Assembly (NCBI GenBank): GCA_019058315.1
Contig: JAHPZH010000002.1
Span: forward strand, 1,187,910 to 1,251,909
From: Candidatus Helarchaeota archaeon
Lineage (GTDB): Archaea > Asgardarchaeota > Lokiarchaeia > Helarchaeales > RDOG01
Reading direction: 5' to 3'
DNA length: 64,000 bases
Below the pieces are notes generated by a model. It was not told where the DNA came from. It made no database searches and saw nothing but the letters and a program-made list of their open reading frames with translations. Position numbers and translations under genes: made by a program. Position 1 is the first letter of the stretch; each line of letters opens with the position of its first letter. Below are positions 55,484-63,339 of the stretch, piece after piece.

Positions 55484-56623
55484 TTATTCAATTTTCTTTT
55501 TTTGATTTGATTCATAATCAAATAATTCTAGACCTTTAAACAATTCCTTATTTAACATTTCACCTTGTTCTTTTAGAAATGTATTCAATGCATTTTCAGG
55601 AATATCTGCAAAACTCATACCCAATTTAGCTTTACCGATAGGGTGTTTACGTCTAATCTTATCATATTCCTGTAATGTTTCCATTGAAAAACTGGAAGCA
55701 TCTACTGCATCAACCGCAATATCAGCTGCCATTGCACCAGAAATTGCTGCTGGAATTATGCCATGATATCCAACTGCATCCCCACAGAGCATTAATCCTG
55801 ATAAAACACCAGTTTTTAAAGCCTCACCGAGCAAAAAAGCGTATAATCCCCCTCTTAAACCAAATTCTTGAGCATTCTTAAGTCGTTTTTTTAATACTGG
55901 ATGATTTTTTTTAACGTTTAAATAATCTTGATATGTTCCAAATCCAACCAGAGCATGCCCTTCTTCATCTAAATTAGATACAAAAGCATTAGCAATATGT
56001 TTATCAAATATAGAGCCAAAAAATATTTCAATTACACCAGGCTCAACATCTTTCATATTTAAGAATTCAACTTGGATACCTGGATAATATTTTCGTTCCT
56101 TTTTCTTGTCATATTTTAAAATTCCAGATTTTTCTGCAATTCCCATCGGAATAGATTTACTACCATCACATCCTATAAGAAGATCAGAGTAAATTTTTTG
56201 AATTTTGCCTTTCCTTTTAGCCACTATTCCTATAATCTTTTCATCTTCTTTAATAAGATCAATTACCTTGGTTCCAATGCTTAATTGAGAACCCGCTTGA
56301 ACTGCTTTCTGCGCAAGAAATTGATCAAATTTCACTCGATCTACAAAATAACCACCATTAAATTTCATTTCATAAGCGAATTCACCTTTAGGAGTCCAAA
56401 CACGCCAGCGATCGACTTTAGTAATGATTTTATCCCTTCCAAATTCATTCACAAGTTTCTCAGTATATGGACATCCATTTAGCCAACCAGAGCAATGAAC
56501 AGGAAGTCCAATTGTTGAGTGTTCTTCGATTAATAAAACACTTAATCCTTTTTCCGCAGTCTTTCTCGCCGCTAAAGAACCAGCAGGTCCAGCACCTACG
56601 ATAATTACCTCAAAATTTTCCAT
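55484..56623 (-). CDS. Geranylgeranyl reductase-like FAD-dependent oxidoreductase
   Basis: This begins with EVIIVGAGPAGSLAARKTAEKG, followed by the GGR-type segment IGLPVHCSGWLNGCPY. A second FAD motif, LSGLMLCGDAVGYHGIIPAAISGA, lies near residue 275. Such enzymes saturate double bonds of archaeal lipid chains or related isoprenoids. The ORF track starts at 56650. I prefer ATG 56623 (MENFEVIIVGAG) with GTGAG upstream, giving 379 residues. It is convergent with the first MFS gene. Confidence 0.85.
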   Translation of the reverse strand: MENFEVIIVGAGPAGSLAARKTAEKGLSVLLIEEHSTIGLPVHCSGWLNGCPYTEKLVNEFGRDKIITKVDRWRVWTPKGEFAYEMKFNGGYFVDRVKFDQFLAQKAVQAGSQLSIGTKVIDLIKEDEKIIGIVAKRKGKIQKIYSDLLIGCDGSKSIPMGIAEKSGILKYDKKKERKYYPGIQVEFLNMKDVEPGVIEIFFGSIFDKHIANAFVSNLDEEGHALVGFGTYQDYLNVKKNHPVLKKRLKNAQEFGLRGGLYAFLLGEALKTGVLSGLMLCGDAVGYHGIIPAAISGAMAADIAVDAVDASSFSMETLQEYDKIRRKHPIGKAKLGMSFADIPENALNTFLKEQGEMLNKELFKGLELFDYESNQKKKIE

Positions 56624-56692
56624 AATGCTCACAAATTCACTGATCTTCAAATTTAATAGAATTGATATTTAATCTAATTCCGAGATATAAAC

Positions 56693-56702
56693 ATTTAAAT
56701 AT
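56693..56702 (+). promoter_or_regulatory. TATA-like box of the PH-XRE operon
   Basis: ATTTAAATAT is placed about 25-30 bp before the palindrome at 56722-56749, so transcription would begin within or beside that palindrome. Confidence 0.45.
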
Positions 56703-56721
56703 GTATAATGTTAAATTTTAC

Positions 56722-56749
56722 TTGAATGTAAAAAATAGTTTACATTCAA
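56722..56749. promoter_or_regulatory. Perfect inverted-repeat operator upstream of the PH-XRE operon
   Basis: TTGAATGTAAA and TTTACATTCAA are perfect 11-bp arms around AAATAG. The site covers the expected transcription start and lies 37 bp before the ATG of a gene encoding an XRE-type DNA-binding domain. Autoregulation by one of the two XRE proteins in the operon is the natural inference. Confidence 0.7.
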
Positions 56750-56786
56750 AAAATGTTTTACAAAATTAGGAGATGAATGAAGAAAA

Positions 56787-57647
56787 ATGTCTGAAAAATA
56801 TAAAATGGATCAAAAAATCGATAAATCATTGATAACTAAGGAAACTTTCAAAGCATTCATAATAGTAATCTCAATCTGTGCATTAGCATGTTTAATTGCA
56901 TCTTTCGTTATAGCTGGTGCATTTAACGATCCTGAAAACAATCCATTAGGTCATAATCTTCAATATATTTACATTCCAATTATATTAATTATAATTGGTA
57001 CAGTAGGTGTTTCATTACCATTTGTTGTAGTTGTTGTCACACGAGTTTACATGGGTAAGTATGTAAGCAGTTTTAAATACAAGTTGACCAATTCTGCAAT
57101 AGAGATTCGCCAAGGTGTGTTCACAAAGAATAAAGTCACCATACCTTATTCACGTGTTCAAAATATTAATGTCGTGAATGGTATCTTCGATAGAATTTTT
57201 GGACTTTATACCGTTTTAATAGAAACGGCTGGTATTTCAGGAGTACAAGCACAAGGAGGTAAAATCGGAAGACCTGAGGGTTATTTACCTGGATTAAAAA
57301 ATCCACATGAATTCGAAGCAGAATTAAAACAAATGTTAGACAAGTATAATGTGTTACCATCGGGATTAGAAGAAAAAATCTTCAAGCCTCAAGAATTAGC
57401 CTTTGATAATTTTATCTCTTATATACTTAGCAAAATGAGAGATAGAGATGATTTATTAAAAACGAATGTTAAAGACCTCAGGGAAAAACAAAAAATAACC
57501 TCAATAGAGCTTGCAGCAAAAATAGGAGTTAAAAACGAAACTATAGAACTTTTAGAAGCAGGAAGATACACGCCTTCATTAAGTTTGGCGTATAAAATTG
57601 CTAAAGAATTAAAATGCAAAATAGAAGACCTATTTCAATTCGATTAA
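56787..57647 (+). CDS. Membrane-anchored PH-domain protein fused to an XRE helix-turn-helix
   Basis: Two membrane helices (about 22-46 and 62-87) lead into a bacterial PH-like (bPH2) domain at about 95-185 (YKLTNSAIEIRQGVF, VTIPYSRVQNINVVNGIFDRIFG). After a linker, residues 226-286 form an XRE HTH (LREKQKITSIELAAKIGVKN, ETIELLEAGRYTPSLSLAYKIA). The chain is colinear with no stop between domains. A DNA-binding domain tethered to a membrane PH protein is unusual and suggests membrane-to-gene signalling. It is first in its operon. Confidence 0.85.
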   Translation: MSEKYKMDQKIDKSLITKETFKAFIIVISICALACLIASFVIAGAFNDPENNPLGHNLQYIYIPIILIIIGTVGVSLPFVVVVVTRVYMGKYVSSFKYKLTNSAIEIRQGVFTKNKVTIPYSRVQNINVVNGIFDRIFGLYTVLIETAGISGVQAQGGKIGRPEGYLPGLKNPHEFEAELKQMLDKYNVLPSGLEEKIFKPQELAFDNFISYILSKMRDRDDLLKTNVKDLREKQKITSIELAAKIGVKNETIELLEAGRYTPSLSLAYKIAKELKCKIEDLFQFD

Positions 57648-57687
57648 ATATTTTTTTAATATTTTAAAATAATAAAATGGTGCAATT

Positions 57688-58074
57688 GTGAGATTAAAAA
57701 CAAAATTAGTTTCCAAAATTAAGGAATTACGGGCGGAGAGTGACATTACTCAAGAAAAATTAGCTGAAGAAGTTGGTGTCACTCGCCAAACTATTTCCTA
57801 TTTGGAGAAAGGCGAATATAATCCCTCTCTAAAAATTGCTCATGATATTGCACAATATTTTGGAAAATCAGTGGATGATGTTTTTACATATGAAACAGTA
57901 TTAACTATTAAAAGAGAACAATTTAATCTCACTCTTGAACAATTAGCCACCCTGATTGGTATCAAAATTGAAGAATTAGAAAAATTAGTAAATGAGGAAT
58001 ATCAAAATCCTCCAGAATTTTTGAAAAAAATAGCAAAACAATTAAATTGTAAAATCGAGGATTTGGTTGAGTAA
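57688..58074 (+). CDS. Tandem XRE helix-turn-helix regulator
   Basis: This 128-residue protein has a canonical XRE domain (KIKELRAESDITQEKLAEEV, TRQTISYLEKGEYNPSL) and a second, degenerate copy (KREQFNLTLEQLATLIGIKI, ending LNCKIEDLVE). The ending matches the C-terminus of the PH-XRE protein upstream (LKCKIEDLFQFD), so the two are related. The start is GTG. It lies 40 bp after PH-XRE and 31 bp before the membrane-KOW gene. It is likely a repressor at the operon palindrome. Confidence 0.88.
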   Translation: MRLKTKLVSKIKELRAESDITQEKLAEEVGVTRQTISYLEKGEYNPSLKIAHDIAQYFGKSVDDVFTYETVLTIKREQFNLTLEQLATLIGIKIEELEKLVNEEYQNPPEFLKKIAKQLNCKIEDLVE

Positions 58075-58105
58075 ATAGCTAATTATAAAAATAATTTAAC
58101 AGAAA

Positions 58106-59209
58106 GTGAATCATTTGGATAAACTAAATGAGTTTTTTGCCAAAAAATGGGCATTACCCCTATTATATTTTGTTTTAATTATTTTAAACGTGATCTTTCC
58201 TCCTATAACATCTAGAGGATATGCTGCTCAGGATACTGGAAGAGTAATATCAAGTTTATTAAATACCTCTATCATTCCTTATGTATGGTTAGCCCCTGTA
58301 TTTCATATTGCGACAATAATTTTAGTAATTATTATTTGGCGTCTAGGGGTCAAAGTAAGTAGAGTTTTTAGTTTATACATTGGTATAAATTATATTTTTA
58401 TAGGTCTTATCCAAAATTTTGGAGAAACATGGGAATTTGGTTTTGTTATATTAATCGGGACTATGATTACAGAATTCATAATAGGATTTTTATGGATATG
58501 GGATGCTTACGATCCTAAAACTGAAAGTAAATTTGAGAAACTTCCACTTTGGAGATATTGGACTATACCATTAGCGATTTTAGCATATTGGTGCCCAATT
58601 AACTCTACACAAAACATGGGACCCTATTTCAACCCACTATTTTTATTGATTTCGCCAGGGTATGGACTTACTTTTTGTATGACAACACCCGTGTTTCTAT
58701 GTATTTTAACCCTTTTCTATCCACATGTAAATAAACCCGCTCTTAAAATAACAGCTTGTGCTGGATTTATTATGGGAGTTTTGAATATGTTTAGTTTGCT
58801 CATCCCTTACACCTTTTGGATGGGTATATTGCATATTCCTTTATTGTCTATCTCAATTTATGTATTCATTTTACCTAAAATAATGAAAAATGAGCCAAAA
58901 ATTGTAAATCAAGAACTTGTAAAAATCCCCCATGTTCAAGGACGTCTTATTGGAGAAGTAAACATAGGTAAGTTAGAAGATTTTTTAATTGCAGAAAAAT
59001 CTACCGAAGGAGTAGAGGTAGGCGATATTGTTGAAATTATTGGGGGACCATTTAAAGGAGAAAAAGCAAAAATCACCCGAGTTGATACAACTGAAGATGT
59101 AGTTATTTTAGTATTATGTGAATCTACTCGCCCGATTCCAATTAAAGTTCATGCAGATTTTATTAAAAAGATAATCAGTAAAGAAAAAAGAAAGCCTGAA
59201 ATGAAATAA
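58106..59209 (+). CDS. Polytopic membrane protein with C-terminal Spt5-type KOW domain
   Basis: Seven or eight membrane helices span residues about 16-258. After a linker, residues about 282-356 read GEVNIGKLEDFL, then EVGDIVEIIGGPFKGEKAKI, then PIPIKVHADFIKKI. This is the C-terminal KOW domain of archaeal Spt5, a transcription elongation factor that contacts RNA polymerase or ribosome. No NGN domain is present. Start codons GTG (58106) and TTG (58115) are both plausible. A membrane-bound Spt5 KOW domain is not a family I know. Confidence 0.82.
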   Translation: MNHLDKLNEFFAKKWALPLLYFVLIILNVIFPPITSRGYAAQDTGRVISSLLNTSIIPYVWLAPVFHIATIILVIIIWRLGVKVSRVFSLYIGINYIFIGLIQNFGETWEFGFVILIGTMITEFIIGFLWIWDAYDPKTESKFEKLPLWRYWTIPLAILAYWCPINSTQNMGPYFNPLFLLISPGYGLTFCMTTPVFLCILTLFYPHVNKPALKITACAGFIMGVLNMFSLLIPYTFWMGILHIPLLSISIYVFILPKIMKNEPKIVNQELVKIPHVQGRLIGEVNIGKLEDFLIAEKSTEGVEVGDIVEIIGGPFKGEKAKITRVDTTEDVVILVLCESTRPIPIKVHADFIKKIISKEKRKPEMK

Positions 59210-59243
59210 TTTATTAAAAATCCAGTAAGCATAAGGTCTGGTA

Positions 59244-60935
59244 ATGAAAAAAATTGATAAAATTTCTAATATTAATGAAAAAAAAGCTATTTTACATATT
59301 AAGAAAGAATATTATTTAGATGAAACAGATTTTGAAATTGATAAAGAGGGACGAGTAGTTAAACTTCGATTACTAGAAAAATGGTTTGAAATTGCACCTG
59401 AAATTATAGGAAAACTCACTCATTTAGAAGAATTAGACCTTCAAAATAATGATTATTTTTATCCCCCAGAAGATGTTGATTCAAAAATTGGAAATTTAGA
59501 AAATCTTACCAAATTAAAAAAATTAAACCTCCATTTTAATTATCTTAAAAAAATTGAAGGTTTAGCGAATCTCTCTAATTTAAGAGAATTAGATCTTCAT
59601 ATGAATAAAATTGTAAAAATAGAGAACTTAGAAAATCTTCATAATTTAAATCACTTATACCTCTCACATAATCATATTGAAAAAATAGAGGGTTTAGAAA
59701 ATCTCACTCAATTGAAAACTTTAGATTTCGCATATAATCCAATTAAAAAAATAGAAGGATTAGAGAATCTAACTCAACTACAAACTTTAGATTTTATGCA
59801 TAATAAGATAACAAAGATCGAAGGTTTGGAAAATCTCCATAAATTGGAAGATTTAAATTTGTTTGGGAGTGTTATAAAAAAGATAGAAGGCTTAGAGCAC
59901 CTTACTCAATTAAAAAAATTAGATTTATACGGAAAAGAGATTAAAAAGATAGAAGGGTTTGAATGTCTTATTAATTTAGAAACGTTGTATTTATATGGAA
60001 ATCAAATTGAAAAAATTGAGGGGCTTGAGACTCTTTCTAAATTACAGCATCTATCTTTTAATAAAAATAAGATAAAAAAGATTGAAGGTTTAGATAATTT
60101 ATTGGAATTAGAAGGAATAAATATTTCTGAAAATGAAATTATAAAGATCGAGGGATTAGATAATCTCATTAAATTACAAAAATTAGATCTTGCCAGTAAT
60201 AAGATAAAAGAAATTAATGGTTTAAATAAATTAAATCAAGTGGAAGAAATAGACCTTTCCAATAATCAAATCGAAAAAATAATTGGGCCATTAAACCTTT
60301 CTAATTTAAAAATACTAAAAATTAAAAATAATAAGATCAAGCAAATAGAAGGGTTAGAAGAACTAACACAATTAGAGGAATTAGATTTATGTGAAAACAA
60401 AATAACGAATATTATGGGGCTAGACAGACTCGTTCAATTGAAATATTTGAATCTGGATAACAATCTAATCTATATGCTTGAAGGGTTAGATAATCTATCA
60501 AATTTAGAAAGTTTACATATTTCAGACAATAAAATAACAAAGATAGAAGGTTTAGAAAAGCTTAACCAATTAAAAAAATTAATATTAAGCTCTAATCTCA
60601 TTTCTAAAATCGAAGGTTTAGAGAATCTTCCTCAATTAGAAACTTTAACTCTACATTTTAATCAAATTAGAAAGTTGGAAGGATTAGATAATCTTATCCA
60701 TTTAACAGATCTTACCCTTGATTACAATCCTTTGGATGCAGAAGACCAAAAAATAATTAAAGAAGATATAAAAAAAATAATTTCTCATTATAAAAAGAGA
60801 GAAATAAAAGGGCTTGTTAAGCAATTGGAATTATTAAAGGCACAGTCTGAAATAGACGGACTGAATTTAGAAGATTATATTATTTTAAAAAGGAAAATAG
60901 AAAAAATTAGTAAAAAAATAAAAGATTTTAAATAA
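59244..60935 (+). CDS. SDS22-like leucine-rich repeat protein
   Basis: About twenty 22-residue LRRs of the SDS22 type (IEGLENLTQLKTLDFAYNPI and variants) fill residues about 45-510. A 50-residue charged helical tail (KAQSEIDGLNLEDYIILKRK) resembles the tail of the coiled-coil protein at 62845. SDS22 LRRs in eukaryotes bind PP1 phosphatase. It has no signal peptide. It lies 34 bp after the KOW gene and is probably in the same operon. Confidence 0.9.
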   Translation: MKKIDKISNINEKKAILHIKKEYYLDETDFEIDKEGRVVKLRLLEKWFEIAPEIIGKLTHLEELDLQNNDYFYPPEDVDSKIGNLENLTKLKKLNLHFNYLKKIEGLANLSNLRELDLHMNKIVKIENLENLHNLNHLYLSHNHIEKIEGLENLTQLKTLDFAYNPIKKIEGLENLTQLQTLDFMHNKITKIEGLENLHKLEDLNLFGSVIKKIEGLEHLTQLKKLDLYGKEIKKIEGFECLINLETLYLYGNQIEKIEGLETLSKLQHLSFNKNKIKKIEGLDNLLELEGINISENEIIKIEGLDNLIKLQKLDLASNKIKEINGLNKLNQVEEIDLSNNQIEKIIGPLNLSNLKILKIKNNKIKQIEGLEELTQLEELDLCENKITNIMGLDRLVQLKYLNLDNNLIYMLEGLDNLSNLESLHISDNKITKIEGLEKLNQLKKLILSSNLISKIEGLENLPQLETLTLHFNQIRKLEGLDNLIHLTDLTLDYNPLDAEDQKIIKEDIKKIISHYKKREIKGLVKQLELLKAQSEIDGLNLEDYIILKRKIEKISKKIKDFK

Positions 60936-61031
60936 TTGGTTTTTATATTTTATCAATTTGACTTTTTTTTAATTAAAACTAATGACTTAAATATGCTATT
61001 TGTTACTGTGTAGTACCTATGTCTAGCTGGA

Positions 61032-62738
61032 GTGCATGTGATGAAAGAAAAAGAAAAGACAAAAACTACCGATCTTGAAACTTTTAAAAAATTACCAAAG
61101 GATCAACGCAAGAAAATTCGAGAAAAAAGAAGAATCGAAGCTGGTTTGCCTACAAAAATGACTATATACCTCTGGTTTGTTCTCTTCTTTGCAAGTGTCG
61201 TTACATTTTTCGATGGATGGTGTACTCTCGCAATTACGCTGGCTATGGGAAGTTTTGCTGGAGGAGTAGATTTATTGGAACAATTACTTAATCCTGATCT
61301 TTTTACATATTTTGGATTAACATCTAGTCCGGTTATGATGGGAATTATTCTTTCTATAGCAGGAATTGGAGTCGTAGTTGCCGTTTCTTTTAAATATTTT
61401 GTTGATAAATATGGTCGTCGTCCATTAACTCTTATAACTGCAGTTCCGTTTATTACATTCTCAGTTTTAACTGCATTTGTTCCTCCTAGTAGAGAAGGGT
61501 TAATTTTATTTCTTATTTTAAGGATTTGTGCTAACTACTTTCTTTCAGCTGATGTGGTAACTATTATAATAGCGGAAGAATCTCCTAATCATTTGAGAGG
61601 TAGATTGGTTTCAATGGTTCTTGCAATGAATGCAGTTGGGGGGTTTGCTTGTGGAATGATTCAAGCGACGGGAATTAAAATTCCATTCTCTGGTGCTTGG
61701 GGACCAAGTTTAAGTACCTGGCAAAGTTTATTTTTCTTGACGAGTATTGGATATTTATTTATTATTCCACTATTTATCTTCTTAAAAGAAACTAAACGAT
61801 TTGTACAAATGAAAAAATATGAAGAATGGCGAGCAAAAAAAGGATTAAAAGCTAAATCTGGATGGTTTGCACCTTTACAAAAAAAATATGCACGGGGGAT
61901 GGCAACAGGAATGATCGTTGGATTTTTAGCACAATTAATATATTTTGCTCAAGTAACCTTCTTCGCACTCTATTTTGCTAAAGAACAGAATTTAACTCCA
62001 AAGGTGGTAGGAATTGTATCATTACCACTAATGCTTGCAGCAGGAGTAGGTTATTTTGTAGCTGGACCTATATTAGACCGATGGGGAAGACTTCCCACTA
62101 TATATAGATTTGGTTGCACAACTTTAGTAGGAGGTATGGTCTTTTCATGGCCTACAGTCTTTATTGTTGGTGACATTGCCAATCCGTTACTTATGGGCAT
62201 TGTTTTAGCTGGAGGTATGATGGGTATATTCTCTCTAACAATATTAGCTGCTGCAGGAACTATTCTTCCCATGGAAATGTTACCAACTCATATTCGAAGC
62301 ACTGCTATGGGTTGGATCGGTGCTATTTCAAGAGGTGCAACTATTGTGGCTCCTTTCTTAATGATGTATGGGGCGGAAGCATTGGGTGGATTAGGACTTA
62401 CTTATCAAGCTATGTTCGCACTCATGGGAATGCCATTGACAACAATACTGTTTACTGCCTTCCTATTAGCACCTGAAAGTAAGGGAAGAGATTTGGAGGA
62501 AATCGTAGCTACTGAAACTTACTCTAAAATGAAGAAAATATCTGAAAAAGAATACAGAAGACCTTATTACTACTTTGCAATAGCCATCTCTTCATTTTAT
62601 ATTACAGGATTAATTTACGGTAATACCTCTGATGCAAATTTCTTAAATGTATTCATTATCGCGACCTTCTACACGGCGTTATGCTTGGTTTGTTTCATAT
62701 TAGTTATTCTGGTCCGTAGAATAATTACAGAGAAGTAA
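61032..62738 (+). CDS. MFS transporter, paralogue of the 53741 gene
   Basis: This 568-residue protein is similar over its whole length to the MFS protein at 53741, including the basic N-terminal tail, VVTFFDGWCTLAITLAMG, DKYGRRPLTLI, MLPTHIRSTAMGW and PESKGR. The two copies bracket the GGR-like gene and the regulatory operon. The ORF track starts at GTG 61032; ATG 61041 (MKEKEKTKTTD) is equally plausible. The substrate is probably carbohydrate-related, judged by GH neighbours. Confidence 0.85.
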   Translation: MHVMKEKEKTKTTDLETFKKLPKDQRKKIREKRRIEAGLPTKMTIYLWFVLFFASVVTFFDGWCTLAITLAMGSFAGGVDLLEQLLNPDLFTYFGLTSSPVMMGIILSIAGIGVVVAVSFKYFVDKYGRRPLTLITAVPFITFSVLTAFVPPSREGLILFLILRICANYFLSADVVTIIIAEESPNHLRGRLVSMVLAMNAVGGFACGMIQATGIKIPFSGAWGPSLSTWQSLFFLTSIGYLFIIPLFIFLKETKRFVQMKKYEEWRAKKGLKAKSGWFAPLQKKYARGMATGMIVGFLAQLIYFAQVTFFALYFAKEQNLTPKVVGIVSLPLMLAAGVGYFVAGPILDRWGRLPTIYRFGCTTLVGGMVFSWPTVFIVGDIANPLLMGIVLAGGMMGIFSLTILAAAGTILPMEMLPTHIRSTAMGWIGAISRGATIVAPFLMMYGAEALGGLGLTYQAMFALMGMPLTTILFTAFLLAPESKGRDLEEIVATETYSKMKKISEKEYRRPYYYFAIAISSFYITGLIYGNTSDANFLNVFIIATFYTALCLVCFILVILVRRIITEK

Positions 62739-62844
62739 AATATGATTTTTTTAATAAATTTCTTTTTTTCTTTTAAATTATTTAATAAAAACAAGTAAGT
62801 AGGGACTATTTTTAAAATTTTTAGAATTAATATACTATAAAATA

Positions 62845-63321
62845 ATGAATAGCCTGATATTTAAAATGGAACATAAAAATAAACCTGAAAAAGAGCTATA
62901 TATAGAATTGGAAGAAAAAATAAAGAATATAAAAAGAGATAAAAGAGAATTAGCAATACAAATAAAAAATATGGAAACCTATTTAATAACATTATTTAAA
63001 AAATATGAATTAATCGAGGAGAAAATAGCAGCACGTAAATTAAAACTCGATGTAAAGGTCTTATCAAATTTAGAAGAAAAAACAGTGGATTTAGAGAAAG
63101 CAATTGAATTAACTAAAGAACAATATGAACAAACAAATCAAATTATAAATGAGTGTCAAAAAAAGTTAGAAGAAGCACGGGATGAAGGATTACAAGACCT
63201 TATTAAAAGAATTCAATTTCTTCAAGACAAAACTAAAATAAATGGACTTAAATTATCAGATCTAGAGGTTTTAAATAAAGAAATAGATGAAATTTATAAA
63301 AGAATAGAGAAAATTAAATAA
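62845..63321 (+). CDS. Coiled-coil protein
   Basis: This 158-residue, nearly all-helical charged protein has heptad-like spacing over residues 15-120. The last 35 residues (LQDKTKINGLKLSDLEVLNK, then IDEIYKRIEKIK) resemble the tail of the SDS22-like protein two genes upstream. ATG 62845 or 62866 may be used. It is 18 bp before the GH38 gene. It may bind the same partner as the LRR protein. Confidence 0.65.
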   Translation: MNSLIFKMEHKNKPEKELYIELEEKIKNIKRDKRELAIQIKNMETYLITLFKKYELIEEKIAARKLKLDVKVLSNLEEKTVDLEKAIELTKEQYEQTNQIINECQKKLEEARDEGLQDLIKRIQFLQDKTKINGLKLSDLEVLNKEIDEIYKRIEKIK

Positions 63322-63339
63322 TTAATTCAAAAATTGTTG

